DNA of 64,000 nucleotides from Eublepharis macularius (GCF_028583425.1 NC_072807.1:33671001-33735000); one strand, 5' to 3'; counted from the first letter of the stretch, positions 52,496-62,234 are shown. Notes: a model not told the origin generated them from the letters alone. Numbers and translations: made by a program.

Positions 52496-53649
52496 CTGTT
52501 TGAGGTTGTGTTGTGTCTTCATGGTGTTTCGCTCTTTTCTGCTCAAACTCTACTATTAAAAACCTTTCTGGTCTTTAAATGCATAGCTAGCACAGTTGGC
52601 CACAAATACTGTTTAAATGACTGGGTTTCCTTTCCATAATCACAGCTCAACCCATTCCCATTTTGGATTTCCTGTTTGCAGCAAGGAGCCCTGGCACTTT
52701 AAATTAATAGTGACAGGTGTGCTTCCCCCCCTCATTTTCAAAATTGGCACCTCTTTGGAAGAAAGTACTGGAAGACTTTGATCTGGTGCATGGAATGTTT
52801 CCAAGCCCTTCCTCCACCCCACCTTCTTGGTGCCTGGTACCTTTCATTCTGCTCTGGTGCTGGTTTACAAGATTCAGCCTGGTCTATGGATGGCTTGGCA
52901 ATTTTTGGGTGAAGTCTTGTTCTTCTACAGCCCAGAAAATCTACAACAACCAACTTTTACACTAGACTTAAACGTTTGTTTTTGAGCCAAACCAAATATT
53001 CAGCACGACTGCGTCTGCCTGTTTTCTTTCCAGAATGTAGAACGGAAGCTGTCTGGGAAAAATAAATGAAATGGGTACTCCTTTTCCCCCTCCTCTTGGA
53101 GGCTAGACCACACCATCATGAGGGCCTCATAAACAAAAGCAAATATTTTAAAAAATCCTCTTTTTGTCTTTTTATTTTAAAAAGTAAGGTGGTTTGAGGA
53201 TGAGATGGTGTTGAATGTAGAAGAAGGGTTTAAGACTTCTGCCTGACACCAGGTCTGTGCCATCTGGAGAATCTTGTTTCCTTAAAATTCCCTGCCCAGA
53301 TTGTTTTTCCATCCACACACCTTGCCACACAAAGAACAAGGTTGTTTTGTGTATGTGGTGCTTGTGAGGCCACACTAGGGGAACTATGAACTGTACAAGG
53401 ATGGTAAAGTATTCAGGGCTTTTTGGAAAGCAATCTTAACTGGAGGCTTTCTCCATTGTAATGTGTAGTGTGCTTGCCGCCGGGAACTGGTTTAAAGGGC
53501 TAGCAAATTGGATAATCTCTTCAACTGCAAAGTGTCGGTATACTTTCTTGGGGCCACCCAGTCTGTGGGTTTCCACGGAATTCCTCCTGTGTGGCTAGAA
53601 AAAAAGCTTCCGCGCTTTGGGAAATGGTTGAGCAATAAAATACGTTTGC
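52496..53649. other. SEMA7A intron 1, nothing recognised
   Basis: Apart from the repeat fragment near 52930, no feature supported. Confidence 0.45.
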
Positions 53650-54190
53650 AAACTCTCAAACAGAGAAGGGCGTGCATCCTTTAAGAGCACGTAGAGTATG
53701 CTCACCGACATACTTGGGTTTAACATTGCCACAATTTCTTGCAGCTTATTTTGATTTCTTGACAGTTCCATGTTATCGACGATTATTTATGTTAGCCAGA
53801 CTGAATGCCATTCCATCAAGAGAATTGATGGGACGCTTAAATAGGGTTCCCTATTCTGAGAGACTCTGGCCAAATAGACACTCTTCAACACTGTCTATTT
53901 GAATGTAATATTCTAAACGTGGCAAGAGACAGATGGATTAATCCCTATATCCAGGACCCAGGAAGTATAGAGGACAATTTGAGGCTCCTTTTAGCAGGGG
54001 TGGATTTTAATACCACTTTAGCAGTAGACAAGTTCTTCTCCCAATCGGTTAAGGAAAAAACTTATTAAATTTTTAATACTATACAGACTATATATTAAAA
54101 GACTTTTTCCTATTTTAACTCTAATTCTAGTGTGGCACTGCTCAGAGCCAAATAGGTTGTATGAGCAGTATCATTAAAGTAAAGTAAACA
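53650..54190 (+). mobile_element. LINE (CR1/L2 group) C-terminal fragment with tail
   Basis: A 76-codon frame reads RLFMLARLNAIPSRELMGRL, YSERLWPNRHSSTLSI, the order seen near the C terminus of CR1/L2-type ORF2 (ARF..PS....R...P..ER.CP). It closes with CATTAAAGTAAAGTAAAC. Confidence 0.6.
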
Positions 54191-54319
54191 GTTGTAGGAA
54201 AGCTGCTACCTTTTCCTGGCAGTGATGCTGAGGTAGGATGTGTTACCTGTTCACTTTTTCCTGTTCTCCTGTTAGGGGCCGGAATACGTAGCTCTACGGA
54301 GCCTTCAAAGGGAATCTTG

Positions 54320-54530
54320 TTGTATATCCTTTAAATCTTGCCTTTAATTCCAGAGTTCAGGGCTGTGTACATGAGTCTCCTCTTCCTCCATTTTTCAGTG
54401 GCCCTGTGAGGTAGATTAGGCCAAGAGAGCGTGAGGTGCCTCAGAAAGATTGCCCAGCAAGGTGGGTGGCTGCATGTGGATTTGAACCCGGGTCTCCTTA
54501 GTCAGCACTCAGATAACCCACTTCTTTGCA
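54320..54530 (-). mobile_element. CORE/MIR-like SINE
   Basis: The minus strand has GGTTATCTGAGTGCTGACTA, GGTTCAAATCCACATGCAG and TCACAGGGCCACTGAAAAAT. Confidence 0.65.
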
Positions 54531-55019
54531 CCTTTTGTGAGAGTTCAGCTGCAGTGGTGCTTTCTGAAATGGCTAGCACAATGGACAAGGGTTGCCATGG
54601 CGACCAAAATGATGGCTGAACTAGATGGAGGCATCGCCAGAGAGTTCAGGAAGCCCGATGGGGCACGTGTGGCTTGCTGTGCTGTTAAGAGGTGGAAGAG
54701 CCACAAGGAAAAGAGATGCTGCAGCTTTTGTTGTGAGGAGGCAAATGGCAAAATTCTGGGCAAAGCCCAGGTAAGATCAGAACGTGTCACTGCCATTCAT
54801 CAGGCTTGAGCTGCTCTGAATGGGAGAATGGGGAAACCTAAGGGTGCCATCTTGAATGCATTGGTAGAGGAAAGGCGGGATATAAAGAAGGAATAAAAAG
54901 ATCCTCTTTTCAATAGCCAGACACTTAACCTCTGAAGGTACACAGTTAAAATCAGGGGTGTGACTCTATCCATTAGGTTCATCCAGGAACAGCCATACGT
55001 AAAGATTTCTCCAAGTCCC
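54531..55019. other. intron, nothing recognised
   Basis: Overlapping open frames on both strands, no homology recognised. Confidence 0.45.
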
Positions 55020-55346
55020 TAGGGTTACCATCCTCCAGGTAGTGCCTGGAAAGACAGTGTTTCTTAGTGGTTCAAGTGCCGGACTAGGATCTGGGAGGCC
55101 CAGGTTTGAATCCCCATTCTTCCATGGAAGGTTGCTGATGACCTTGAGTCAGTCATACGCTCTTAGCCTGACCTACCTTACAGGGTTGTTGTGAGGGGAA
55201 AGTGGAAAGCAGGAGAATGACATAAGCTGTTTTGGGTCCCCAAGGAGGAGAAATGTGTGGTATAGGTGAAATAAAATAAATCTTAGAATTACAACTGATC
55301 TCCAGGCTACGGAGATCAATTTCCTAACCCAGAGTTGACAACCCTA
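55020..55346. mobile_element. hAT MITE (TAGGGTTGCC family) split by a SINE
   Basis: The left part TAGGGTTACCATCCTCCAGG stops at about 55049. The right part resumes at about 55286 (AGAATTACAACTGATCTCCA) and ends GTTGACAACCCTA. Confidence 0.75.
55050..55285 (+). mobile_element. CORE/MIR-like SINE nested in a hAT MITE
   Basis: TAGTGGTTCAAGTGCCGGAC, GGTTTGAATCCCCATTCTTC and TTTTGGGTCCCCAAGGAGGA, ending in an AATAAA tail. Confidence 0.75.
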
Positions 55347-55349
55347 CGA

Positions 55350-55393
55350 GAGCCAAGCTACAAGTGACAAATTCGTCACTTGTAGCTTGGCTC
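55350..55393. mobile_element. minimal MITE: two 19-bp inverted ends and a 6-base loop
   Basis: GAGCCAAGCTACAAGTGAC, AAATTC, GTCACTTGTAGCTTGGCTC. The ends match the long MITEs of the family perfectly, but the whole interior is gone. Flanks CGA/TGA differ by one CpG-type change. Confidence 0.85.
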
Positions 55394-56029
55394 TGAGTTC
55401 CAGACCTTTGGGGACTTTACAGACTTGTGGTTTGTATTTGTGCCTGGAAACAATCTGGCTACCGGTGAAGTTCATTCAAAACTAGCAAGATGCGTTCCTA
55501 ATTTTTACCAGCGAACAGTATTTTGAACCAAGCAAAGGGCTGGATCTATACAGACATACAAGGTACTTTGGCCAGGGGAATAGCCCCCCACTTCCCCCCT
55601 GAAGCCCACTGATCTCCCCAAATGCTGCTCCTCGGGGACAGAAGGTTCTCAGGAACAGCAGGAAAGACATATCACAGGTCTGTAGCAGGAAAGGAGAATT
55701 GGTGGAAATTATACCATCCCTTCTATCAGCAGAAAATTTTGGATCCAACCTACAGTTTCCAGACAAGTGTTGAAAGTCAGCCCCCACATTAATCTAACTC
55801 GGATGTGACCAGAGCAGGGAGCATTGTGAACAGTGAATTCAAGTCTATATTTTTTTTAATGGAAATTGTACTTCTTGGCAACAAAGTCTTGTGCGTTACT
55901 GTCAAAGCCGAGAATTAATATGGAAGTGCTACTGACATGTGATGCTTTCTGTGCATGAAATATATGAAAAACCGTTTGGGGAATGAGTGACATGGTACTA
56001 GATTTCCTCTTCTTTTGTGTTTTTTATAG
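55394..56029. other. SEMA7A: end of SEMA7A intron 1
   Basis: No repeat recognised. It ends with a T-rich tract and TTTATAG acceptor. Confidence 0.6.
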
Positions 56030-56163
56030 GAGAGAAACGATTCTTGTTTACCACCAAAGAGGAGCACGTAACGCTATACCATGAAAATGGAACCTCTTCT
56101 GTCTTCGTGGGTGCTGTCAATAAGCTTTACTATTACAATTTTGAAACCTCGGAAAGCTACGTG
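56030..56163 (+). CDS. SEMA7A: SEMA7A exon 2, start of sema domain
   Basis: Acceptor TTTATAG, then GA completing Gly, then EKRFLFTTKEEHVTLYHENG, TSSVFVGAVNKLYYYNFETS and ESYV. Aligns with human HTVLFHEPGSSSVWVGGRGK. NGT is a possible N-glycosylation site. Ends in phase 0 before GTAAGG. Confidence 0.93.
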
Positions 56164-56514
56164 GTAAGGGAAATCAGGGAACAAAATTCAGCCATCCGAC
56201 TCAGTAGTTCAGACCTCAGAACTGTATATTAATTTGTTCAAGAATTTGAAATTTGGAATTCTGTTTAAATCTGGAAAGCTTCTGCTAGATTGTCAAATAA
56301 TATCTTGACACAACTAGCTTATGAAACTGTCTGCCGCAAATTGGAGGGTAGATCTGTTGAGGGTTGCCCACTTTGATGGCTAAACAAAACCCTTTTGGGC
56401 TACCTCAGAAAAATGGCAGAGGAAAGCTGTTATCTTTGTGAAGCTGCAACCAGGTCAAGGAACCATCTTGCTGGCTGCTGGTGGGAAAACAGAATTTTGG
56501 CCTTTTGTTCTGAT

Positions 56515-56700
56515 CCAACAAGACTCTGTGTAGATAGCTTTCAAAGGAGAACTAGATGAACTCACGAAGGATAGCCATTAATTTGTTAGGCTAAATGGAG
56601 CCTCCATATTCAGAGGCAGTATCTCTTTGAAAGCAGTTGTTGGGAGGGGGCAGCAACAGCGAACAGTTTGATGAACTGGGAAGTCACTAAACATGGTGTG
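56515..56700 (+). mobile_element. CR1 LINE 3' fragment
   Basis: GATAGCCATTAATTTGTTAG, GGAGCCTCCATATTCAGAGG and CAGTATCTCTTTGAAAGCAG match the CR1 tail order. Confidence 0.65.
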
Positions 56701-57131
56701 TGTTGGCTTGAAGATAGCAAAACATTTTCAAGGTCACCATCCACCCATCTTAATATCCATTTATGCAAAATTAAATCTCAGCATCTTGTGGCCATGAGAT
56801 CCAGAATCTAAAACTTGAGCAATGTACGTCCCCTCCCCCCCTTTTATTTGTTTTCACTAAATAAAGCTGCAGTTATCTATTGCTGTGGGTAACTCTGTAT
56901 TTTGATTTTTCCCTCATGGGCTTGCTCCACTCTGGCACGTGGTTTTTCTTAAACCTCCATTATACTATCTCTTCCTATGCTAAAATTGTGTTTTGTTGTG
57001 AAACCTGTCCCTTATAAGGCAGTGAACAGGCTGTATAATCTTTTGTATGTAACATTTTTGTGGTGGGTGGCAAACAGTGGGTATAGATAGAAACCAAAAT
57101 TAACAGTGTTCCCCCTCCCTCTCTCTTCCAG

Positions 57132-57170
57132 GAACCTTTCAACGTAACAGAGTCCAAATGTAGAAATTCT
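57132..57170 (+). CDS. SEMA7A: SEMA7A exon 3, 13 codons
   Basis: A 39-nt exon between CTTCCAG and GTAAGT encodes EPFNVTESKCRNS. The Cys corresponds to the first cysteine of the first conserved sema disulphide. NVT is a possible glycosylation site. The call rests on phase and alignment with human VRTVNIGSTKGSCLDKR. Confidence 0.85.
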
Positions 57171-57214
57171 GTAAGTTTTGGAATAATATCTTTAGTTACT
57201 CCTGAATAGAGTGG

Positions 57215-57600
57215 GGGCCATGGCTTGATTATTTATTTTATTATTTATTTATTTGATTTGATTTATACCCCGCCCTCCCCACAGATGGGCTCAGGGCGGC
57301 TAACAACATTAAAAAATGCATTAAAAATCATAAAAATAAAAAATCAATAATAATTTTTAAAAAATCATTAAAATAGTCCAGGAGCAGGCTATTTAAACAA
57401 ATATTGGGAGTCCGTATATGGGCATAGCAGATGGCCGAGGGCAGCCCCAGAAGAAGTGATGGTCTTAGATGGAAGAAGAAGGACACCTGCTGGCACTCAG
57501 CCAAAGGCCCGGCGGAACATTTCCATTTTACAGGCCCTGTGAAACTGTAACAGGTCCCACAGGTCCTGGATTTCCAGCGGGCCCTGCGGGATCCCTTTCA
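57215..57600 (-). mobile_element. CR1-type LINE 3' end
   Basis: ATTTATACCCCGCCCTCCCC, CAGATGGGCTCAGGGCGGCT at the tail. The body (ACAGGTCCCACAGGTCCTGG) runs to about 57600. Confidence 0.7.
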
Positions 57601-57604
57601 AGCA

Positions 57605-57790
57605 GAGAGTCCCCAGGTTCAATTCTTGCAATTGCCATCTAAAAACCACTAGTGTATCTGATATCCAGGGAGACACTTTTCTCTATCCATGATCCCAGTC
57701 AGAGTAGACAATGTTGAGATAGATTGACCGAGATAGATTGACCACTGGTCTAATCCTACATGGGCAGCTTTGTATATTCCGTTTAGGAAA
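57605..57790 (+). mobile_element. tRNA SINE (GAGCATCTG family), decayed
   Basis: GTCCCCAGGTTCAATTCTTG, TGCCATCTAAAAACCACTAG, GTCAGAGTAGACAATGTTGA. Confidence 0.6.
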
Positions 57791-57828
57791 AGGGCTGTAT
57801 TTTGGTGGAAGGGTAACTTGTTCCAAGT

Positions 57829-57930
57829 TCCTTAGATACAGCCAACAGCTTATATTAAGTTGGGAGTCGTGCATCTGTTTATGGCTTTGTCTAAGGTAGC
57901 ATACAGTCAAGATCTGTAGAAGGATATTCT
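57829..57930. repeat. local repeat unit A (pair of 59140-59225)
   Basis: CAGCTTATATTAAGTTGGGA followed by GTCGTGCATCTGTTT recurs at 59150 with small differences. Family unknown. Confidence 0.55.
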
Positions 57931-58124
57931 CTCTCTCTTTTTTTTCTTCCTTGCTCCAGTCTACTTTAATTATTACAGAAAGCTTTAAGCTGAGCACTGT
58001 AGGGTGGAGCACAGGCAATCTCCCTGTAGGATGGACCTTCAGTTTTTTGGGTGGAGAAATTTCAGGAGAAGGCAGTATGGTCTCCCTCTAGCCTCCAGCT
58101 GCTAGGACCAAGTGAAGTGCATGC

Positions 58125-58620
58125 GAAACTGTCTTAAACTGAGTCAGGCAACCATTGGTCCATCTTGGCCAGTATTGTCTCCTCCAACGAGTGGTGTCTC
58201 TGTGTAGTCTCAGGGCCAAGCTACAAGTGACGAATGACACTTGAATGGCAAGTGGATTGAGTGGAGCGCAAGTGGAGGGCAAGTGAACAGGGGGAAATAC
58301 GCTTGCCGTTCAAGTGTCATTCATCACTTGTAGCTTGGCCCTACAAGAAGTGACGAATTACACTTGAAGGGCAAGTGAACAGACTCACATGTATTCCTCC
58401 CTGTTCACTTGTGCTCCACTCGATCAAATGGAGTGCAAGTGGTGATCAAGTGGAGCACAAGTGAACAGGGAGGAATACATGTGAGTCTGTTCACTTGCCA
58501 TGCAAGTGTAATTCGGCGCTTCTAGCTTGGCTCTCAGGCAGAGATGCTTGGAACCGAGATCTTGATTACTCTTTTGGAATCAAAATCAGTGCTTTATTAC
58601 TGAGCTACAGCACGGCATCT
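58125..58620 (-). mobile_element. tRNA SINE (GAGCATCTG family) split by a compound MITE
   Basis: The left part ACTGAGTCAGGCAACCATTG, TGGCCAGTATTGTCTCCTCC and right part GCTTGGAACCGAGATCTTGA, TTACTGAGCTACAGCACGGC form one reversed copy around 58213-58533. Confidence 0.7.
58213..58533. mobile_element. compound PIF/Harbinger-like MITE
   Basis: Two family members sit back to back. The first (58213-58341, GGGCCAAGCTACAAGTGACG to CTTGTAGCTTGGCCC) runs directly into a second lacking its first terminal bases (to 58533, CTAGCTTGGCTC). The pair as a whole is flanked by TCA (58210-58212, 58534-58536), so it may have moved as one unit. Confidence 0.78.
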
Positions 58621-58987
58621 GCCGTGTTGTGGTTGCCTTGGAAAGTTGCTTCTGTGTAGTCGGCAACCTTCTAGAACCTCTCAGGCTGCCCTGTCAGCAT
58701 TTTGACGAGGCATGTTGCAATGTCCTTTCAAAATGCATCCAAGTCCACTTTGAACCCTGCAAGTTGTCGTTTGTTCCCACACTGTGGGAGGCGACTTGTC
58801 TCTTGAGTTTCAGGACCTGTGCAATTATCAGCTGGGCCTCAGGCCAAATCTAGGCTGCTGTGCCGGGTCTGCAAATTATAGGGTCAGCTGCCAGATTCAG
58901 CAATCCTTAGAACTGGAAAATCTTGCTGTGGAGGCTTTGCTATTCTGTGTGGGAATTGCTCGTCACCTTCCTTTTTTTTCTTTCCAG

Positions 58988-59083
58988 CTATATGCCCAGA
59001 ACTATCTCACGCTCGTAGCGAACTACAAAGGGAAAATGATGGTCTGCGGAACCAATGCCTGCTCTCCAACCTGTTGGAACTGG
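58988..59083 (+). CDS. SEMA7A: SEMA7A exon 4, sema CGTNA motif
   Basis: Acceptor TTTCCAG, then LYAQNYLTLVANYKGKMMVC, GTNACSPTCWNW, 32 codons in phase 0 before GTAGGA. Aligns with human ENYITLLERRSEGLLACGTN and ARHPSCWN. The second cysteine of the first conserved disulphide is Ala here, and an extra Cys appears in NACSPTC. Confidence 0.93.
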
Positions 59084-59139
59084 GTAGGAAATGGAGCTTG
59101 GTTTACGGTGATCATGTATTGTTCTTGAAATGACTGATA

Positions 59140-59225
59140 CGGCCGGCAGCTTATTTAAAATTGGGAGTCGTGCATCTGTTTCCATTCCTTTTTGAAGCCG
59201 TTCAAGATCAGGAAAGAAGACAGAT
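59140..59225. repeat. local repeat unit B (pair of 57829-57930)
   Basis: CAGCTTATTTAAAATTGGGA plus GTCGTGCATCTGTTT. Lies 57 bp past exon 4. Confidence 0.55.
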
Positions 59226-59274
59226 CTTCGAGAAAACACAACTCTCGTTGAGAAACCCAGCCTGGGAAGAATAA

Positions 59275-59432
59275 ACCGGGATCTTGTAACACCGTAAAGA
59301 CTAGTGACATTTTATTCCAGCATATTGTTTCATGGATCAGCGCTCACTACTTCAGATACAAGTGGGCTCTAGTCCACAAAAACTTATGCGGGAATAAAAT
59401 TTTGTTAATCTTAAATTGTCATTAGATTCCTA
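59275..59432. mobile_element. Penelope-like fold-back repeat
   Basis: CTTGTAACACCGTAAAGACT and GACATTTTATTCCAGCAT on the left oppose GCGGGAATAAAATTTTGTTA on the right around CACTACTTCAGATACAAGTG. Confidence 0.65.
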
Positions 59433-59477
59433 CAGAATTTTGCTGCAGTGGGCTGACATGACTCCTCCCTCTGGAAT

Positions 59478-59683
59478 AGCAAGATTCGAGACCAGTAGCA
59501 CCTTAAAGACCAACTAGATTTTCACGGTATGAGTGTCCCATATTTAATGAGTTGAGGGCTAGCTTAACTACTCCTCTACTTAAAAATATGGAACTACCTA
59601 ATATGAGAGCCCAGGTGACATGGGATACAAATGATTCAGATATAGATATAGATATAGATATAGATATAGATATAGATATAGAT

Positions 59684-59781
<98 letters not shown>

Positions 59782-59975
59782 GGATGGATGGATGGATGGA
59801 TGGATGGATGGATGGATGGATGGATGGATGGATGGATGGATGGATGGATGGATGGATAGGTTATGAGCTTTCAAGAGTCAAAGCTCCCTTGTTGAAAGCT
59901 CCTACCCTGGAAATCTAGTTGGTCTTTAAGGTGCTACTAGACCCAAATCTTGCTCTTCTGCTATAGACTAATATG
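59478..59975. mobile_element. Penelope-like fold-back repeat with microsatellite in its hairpin
   Basis: The left arm CCAGTAGCACCTTAAAGACC, AACTAGATTTTCACGGTATG and the right arm GGAAATCTAGTTGGTCTTTA, AGGTGCTACTAGACCC are inverted. The region between holds about 50 bp of other DNA and the 220-bp microsatellite. Confidence 0.7.
59637..59858. repeat. compound microsatellite (TATAGA)n(TAGA)n(TGGA)n
   Basis: About 8 hexamer, 23 TAGA and 19 TGGA units run head to tail with sharp borders. Long, nearly pure and probably highly polymorphic. Confidence 0.97.
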
Positions 59976-60174
59976 GCAACCCACCTGAAAGTACCTCCTT
60001 GAATAATCATCACAGGAGATTACATAGGGGATGGTGTTATGATTATATTCCTCAGGTGTGAGAAGGAAGGAGTTGTTAGGTTGGTGTGCTATCTCTATTT
60101 TCACTCTTTTGGGAATATGTGGGATGTTCCTTGGATGTACCTATTCATCACCGCTGCCTTTTATCTCCCTGCAG

Positions 60175-60259
60175 GTAGATAAGAAGAAAGAGCCGGGAAT
60201 TTCTGCCATGGGGCTGGCCCCCTATAACCTCGAGCAAAATTCTTTTGTCCTTTTTTACG
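60175..60259 (+). CDS. SEMA7A: SEMA7A exon 5
   Basis: Acceptor CTGCAG, then VDKKKEPGISAMGLAPYNLE, QNSFVLFY, ending one base into Gly before GTATGC. Matches human MRGYAPFSPDENSLVLFEG. A SINE tail begins only 25 bp after the donor. Confidence 0.93.
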
Positions 60260-60284
60260 GTATGCCTGTAAACTTCAGAGATGT

Positions 60285-60352
60285 TGGCATAATGTTTGTA
60301 AACCGCTCTGAGTGGGCATTAAGTTGTCCTGAAGGGTGGTATATAAATCAAA

Positions 60353-60392
<40 letters not shown>
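60285..60392 (+). mobile_element. tRNA SINE tail, 5'-truncated
   Basis: ATGTTTGTAAACCGCTCTGA, GGGTGGTATATAAATCAAAT and a (GTT)n run at about 60353-60391. Confidence 0.85.
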
Positions 60393-60597
60393 ATCCAGTA
60401 ATGCCTGACCAGACACCTTTGCTCAAGTTTTTGCCACTCCACCCATGTCATGTGATCCATGCATCCTTTCTGATATTGTAAATGTTTTTTTGGGGGGGTG
60501 CCCATATGAGATGGCATGCGTCTAGCCTCATTATCCCATCCTGCCCTCATTTCTGCCCTGCCAAACAGCTGTGCGCTGTTGCTTGAGCCATTCGGGT

Positions 60598-60795
60598 AGG
60601 GGCCATGGCTCTATGTAGAGCATCTGCTTAGCATGCAAATGGTCCCTGGTTCAGTCCCTGGCATCTCCAGGTAAAAGGACCAGGCAGGAGGTGATGTGAA
60701 AGACCTCCACCTCTGGAGAGCCGCTGCCAGTCTGGGTTGACAATACCTACCTTGATGGACTGATGGCCTCGCTATGAGGCAGCTTCATGTGTAAG
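60598..60795 (+). mobile_element. tRNA SINE (GAGCATCTG family)
   Basis: GGGGCCATGGCTCTATGTAG, GTCCCTGGTTCAGTCCCTGG, CATCTCCAGGTAAAAGGACC and GATGGACTGATGGCCTCGC, ending GGCAGCTTCATGTGT. Confidence 0.82.
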
Positions 60796-60889
60796 TTGAA
60801 GCTTGCTTTGGATGTTTCAGTGCATTGATATGCTGAAGACCTTCTGCTCTCTTTTCATCTCCCCCCAAAGTGAGTGTGACATAGTGGTG

Positions 60890-61066
60890 CTGACCTTTGC
60901 TCTGTGTGTGATGTGCCTGGTCAAATCGCTTCTGATTTATGGCAACCCTATGAATGAAAGACCTCCAAAATGTCCTATCGTTAGCAGCCTTGCTCCAATC
61001 TTGCCAACTGAAGGCCATGGCTTCCTTTTTTAATCCAAGCCATCTCATTTTGGATCTTCCTCTTTT
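60890..61066. mobile_element. old retroelement fragment, family not assigned
   Basis: ATGGCAACCCTATGAATGAA, CCTATCGTTAGCAGCCTTGC and CTGAAGGCCATGGCTTCCTT recur widely in squamate genomes as I remember them. Confidence 0.5.
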
Positions 61067-61067
61067 C

Positions 61068-61330
61068 CAGTTTGGTGTAGTGGTTAAGAGAGCATGGGAC
61101 TCTAATCTGGAGTACTGGGTTTGATTCCCCACTCCTCCGCTTGAAGCCAGCTGGGTGATCTTGAGTCAGTCACAGCTCTCTCAGAGCTCTCTCAGCCCCA
61201 CCCACCTCACAGGAGGATTGTTGTGGGGATAATAATGACATACTTTGTAAACCACTCTGAGTGGGTATTAAGTTGTCCTGAAGGGCAGTATATAAATTGA
61301 ATGTTGTTGTTGTTATCATCATCATTATTC
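61068..61330 (+). mobile_element. tRNA SINE (GTTTGGTGTAGTGG family)
   Basis: Complete from GTTTGGTGTAGTGGTTAAGA to GGCAGTATATAAATTGAATG and GTT/ATC tail. It lacks the 38-nt extension seen at 11303. Confidence 0.85.
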
Positions 61331-61654
61331 CTGCTGACCTGGGTTGACCAAATTTAAAATCTCTCTTTGGACATAAACCACTGGATGACCTTGAGACAGC
61401 TGTGGTCTCTTCCAGCCTAACCCTACCTCCCAAGGGGTTAGATCCAGACTGAACTTTCTGCCAATAGAGGAGGAGGTGAAATCTATGCCAAATTTCCACT
61501 TCTGCTGCTGACTCCTAAACTGCTGTTCCTGAGTGTTCATCCCCCAGGACCAGCATTTTGGGAGATCAGAGGCCAACCACAAAAAAGAGGGAGGCAGGAA
61601 AGTTTCGTTCCACTGCTGGAAAACACTTCCATCCCCAGAAGATCGTGTCCATTT

Positions 61655-61828
61655 TCACACTGCTTACCAGCCACGGAACATTATGCCAAGCTCCCGGAAC
61701 GACAGTGTCTTGCTGGCGCAATTTCACATGAGAACTGCAGTTCTTGTGCAAAATTGCTCCAGGAAGACGCTGTTGTCCCAAGAGCTTGGCGCATTGTGCC
61801 ATGGATGGTAAGCAGTGTGAAAACAGCC
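61655..61828. mobile_element. palindromic MITE
   Basis: TTTTCACACTGCTTACCAGC on the left and ATGGTAAGCAGTGTGAAAAC on the right. The inner arms share GAACTGCAGTTC at the centre (about 61735-61746). The superfamily is unclear because the ends are not sharp. Confidence 0.7.
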
Positions 61829-62129
61829 CTAGTCTGAATCTAACCCTGTGTTGTTGCGGGGGAGGGGCAGGGACTGCGCTTGCTGTCCTGAGTGGGCTGG
61901 ATAAAAAAGATCAATAAGTTGCCCCTTGAAATGTAGTATGAGGAGTTGTGTAGAGAGAACCTTTGGCCCTCTAAAGCCCTGTAAATGTGCAGAGCTCCTC
62001 TTCGGTATGGCTCAGGGAAATCGTGCCATAGAGATCTAGGACTCTTCTCCTCCATGTGATCTGGAACCTACACAGTGCACACAGGGGGTCTTCTATGCTC
62101 CTAATTTTGTTCCCTATCCTGATTTGTAG

Positions 62130-62234
62130 GTGACAACATCTACTCTCCCATCAGTAAGAATGGGGACAAACTGATCCGTTTTCGCCGGGTACAGGGGCCT
62201 TGGGCTCTTTATTCTGAAGATTCACTATGGCGCA
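62130..62234 (+). CDS. SEMA7A: SEMA7A exon 6
   Basis: Acceptor TTTGTAG, then GT completing Gly, then DNIYSPISKNGDKLIRFRRV, QGPWALYSEDSLWR, ending one base into Asn before GTGAGT. Aligns with human DEVYSTIRKQEYNGKIPRFR and RIRGESELY. Confidence 0.93.

Noticed and set aside
59503-59874. 123-codon frame with SIHP and YLSI repeats
   Set aside because: Translation of the GATA/GATG microsatellite.
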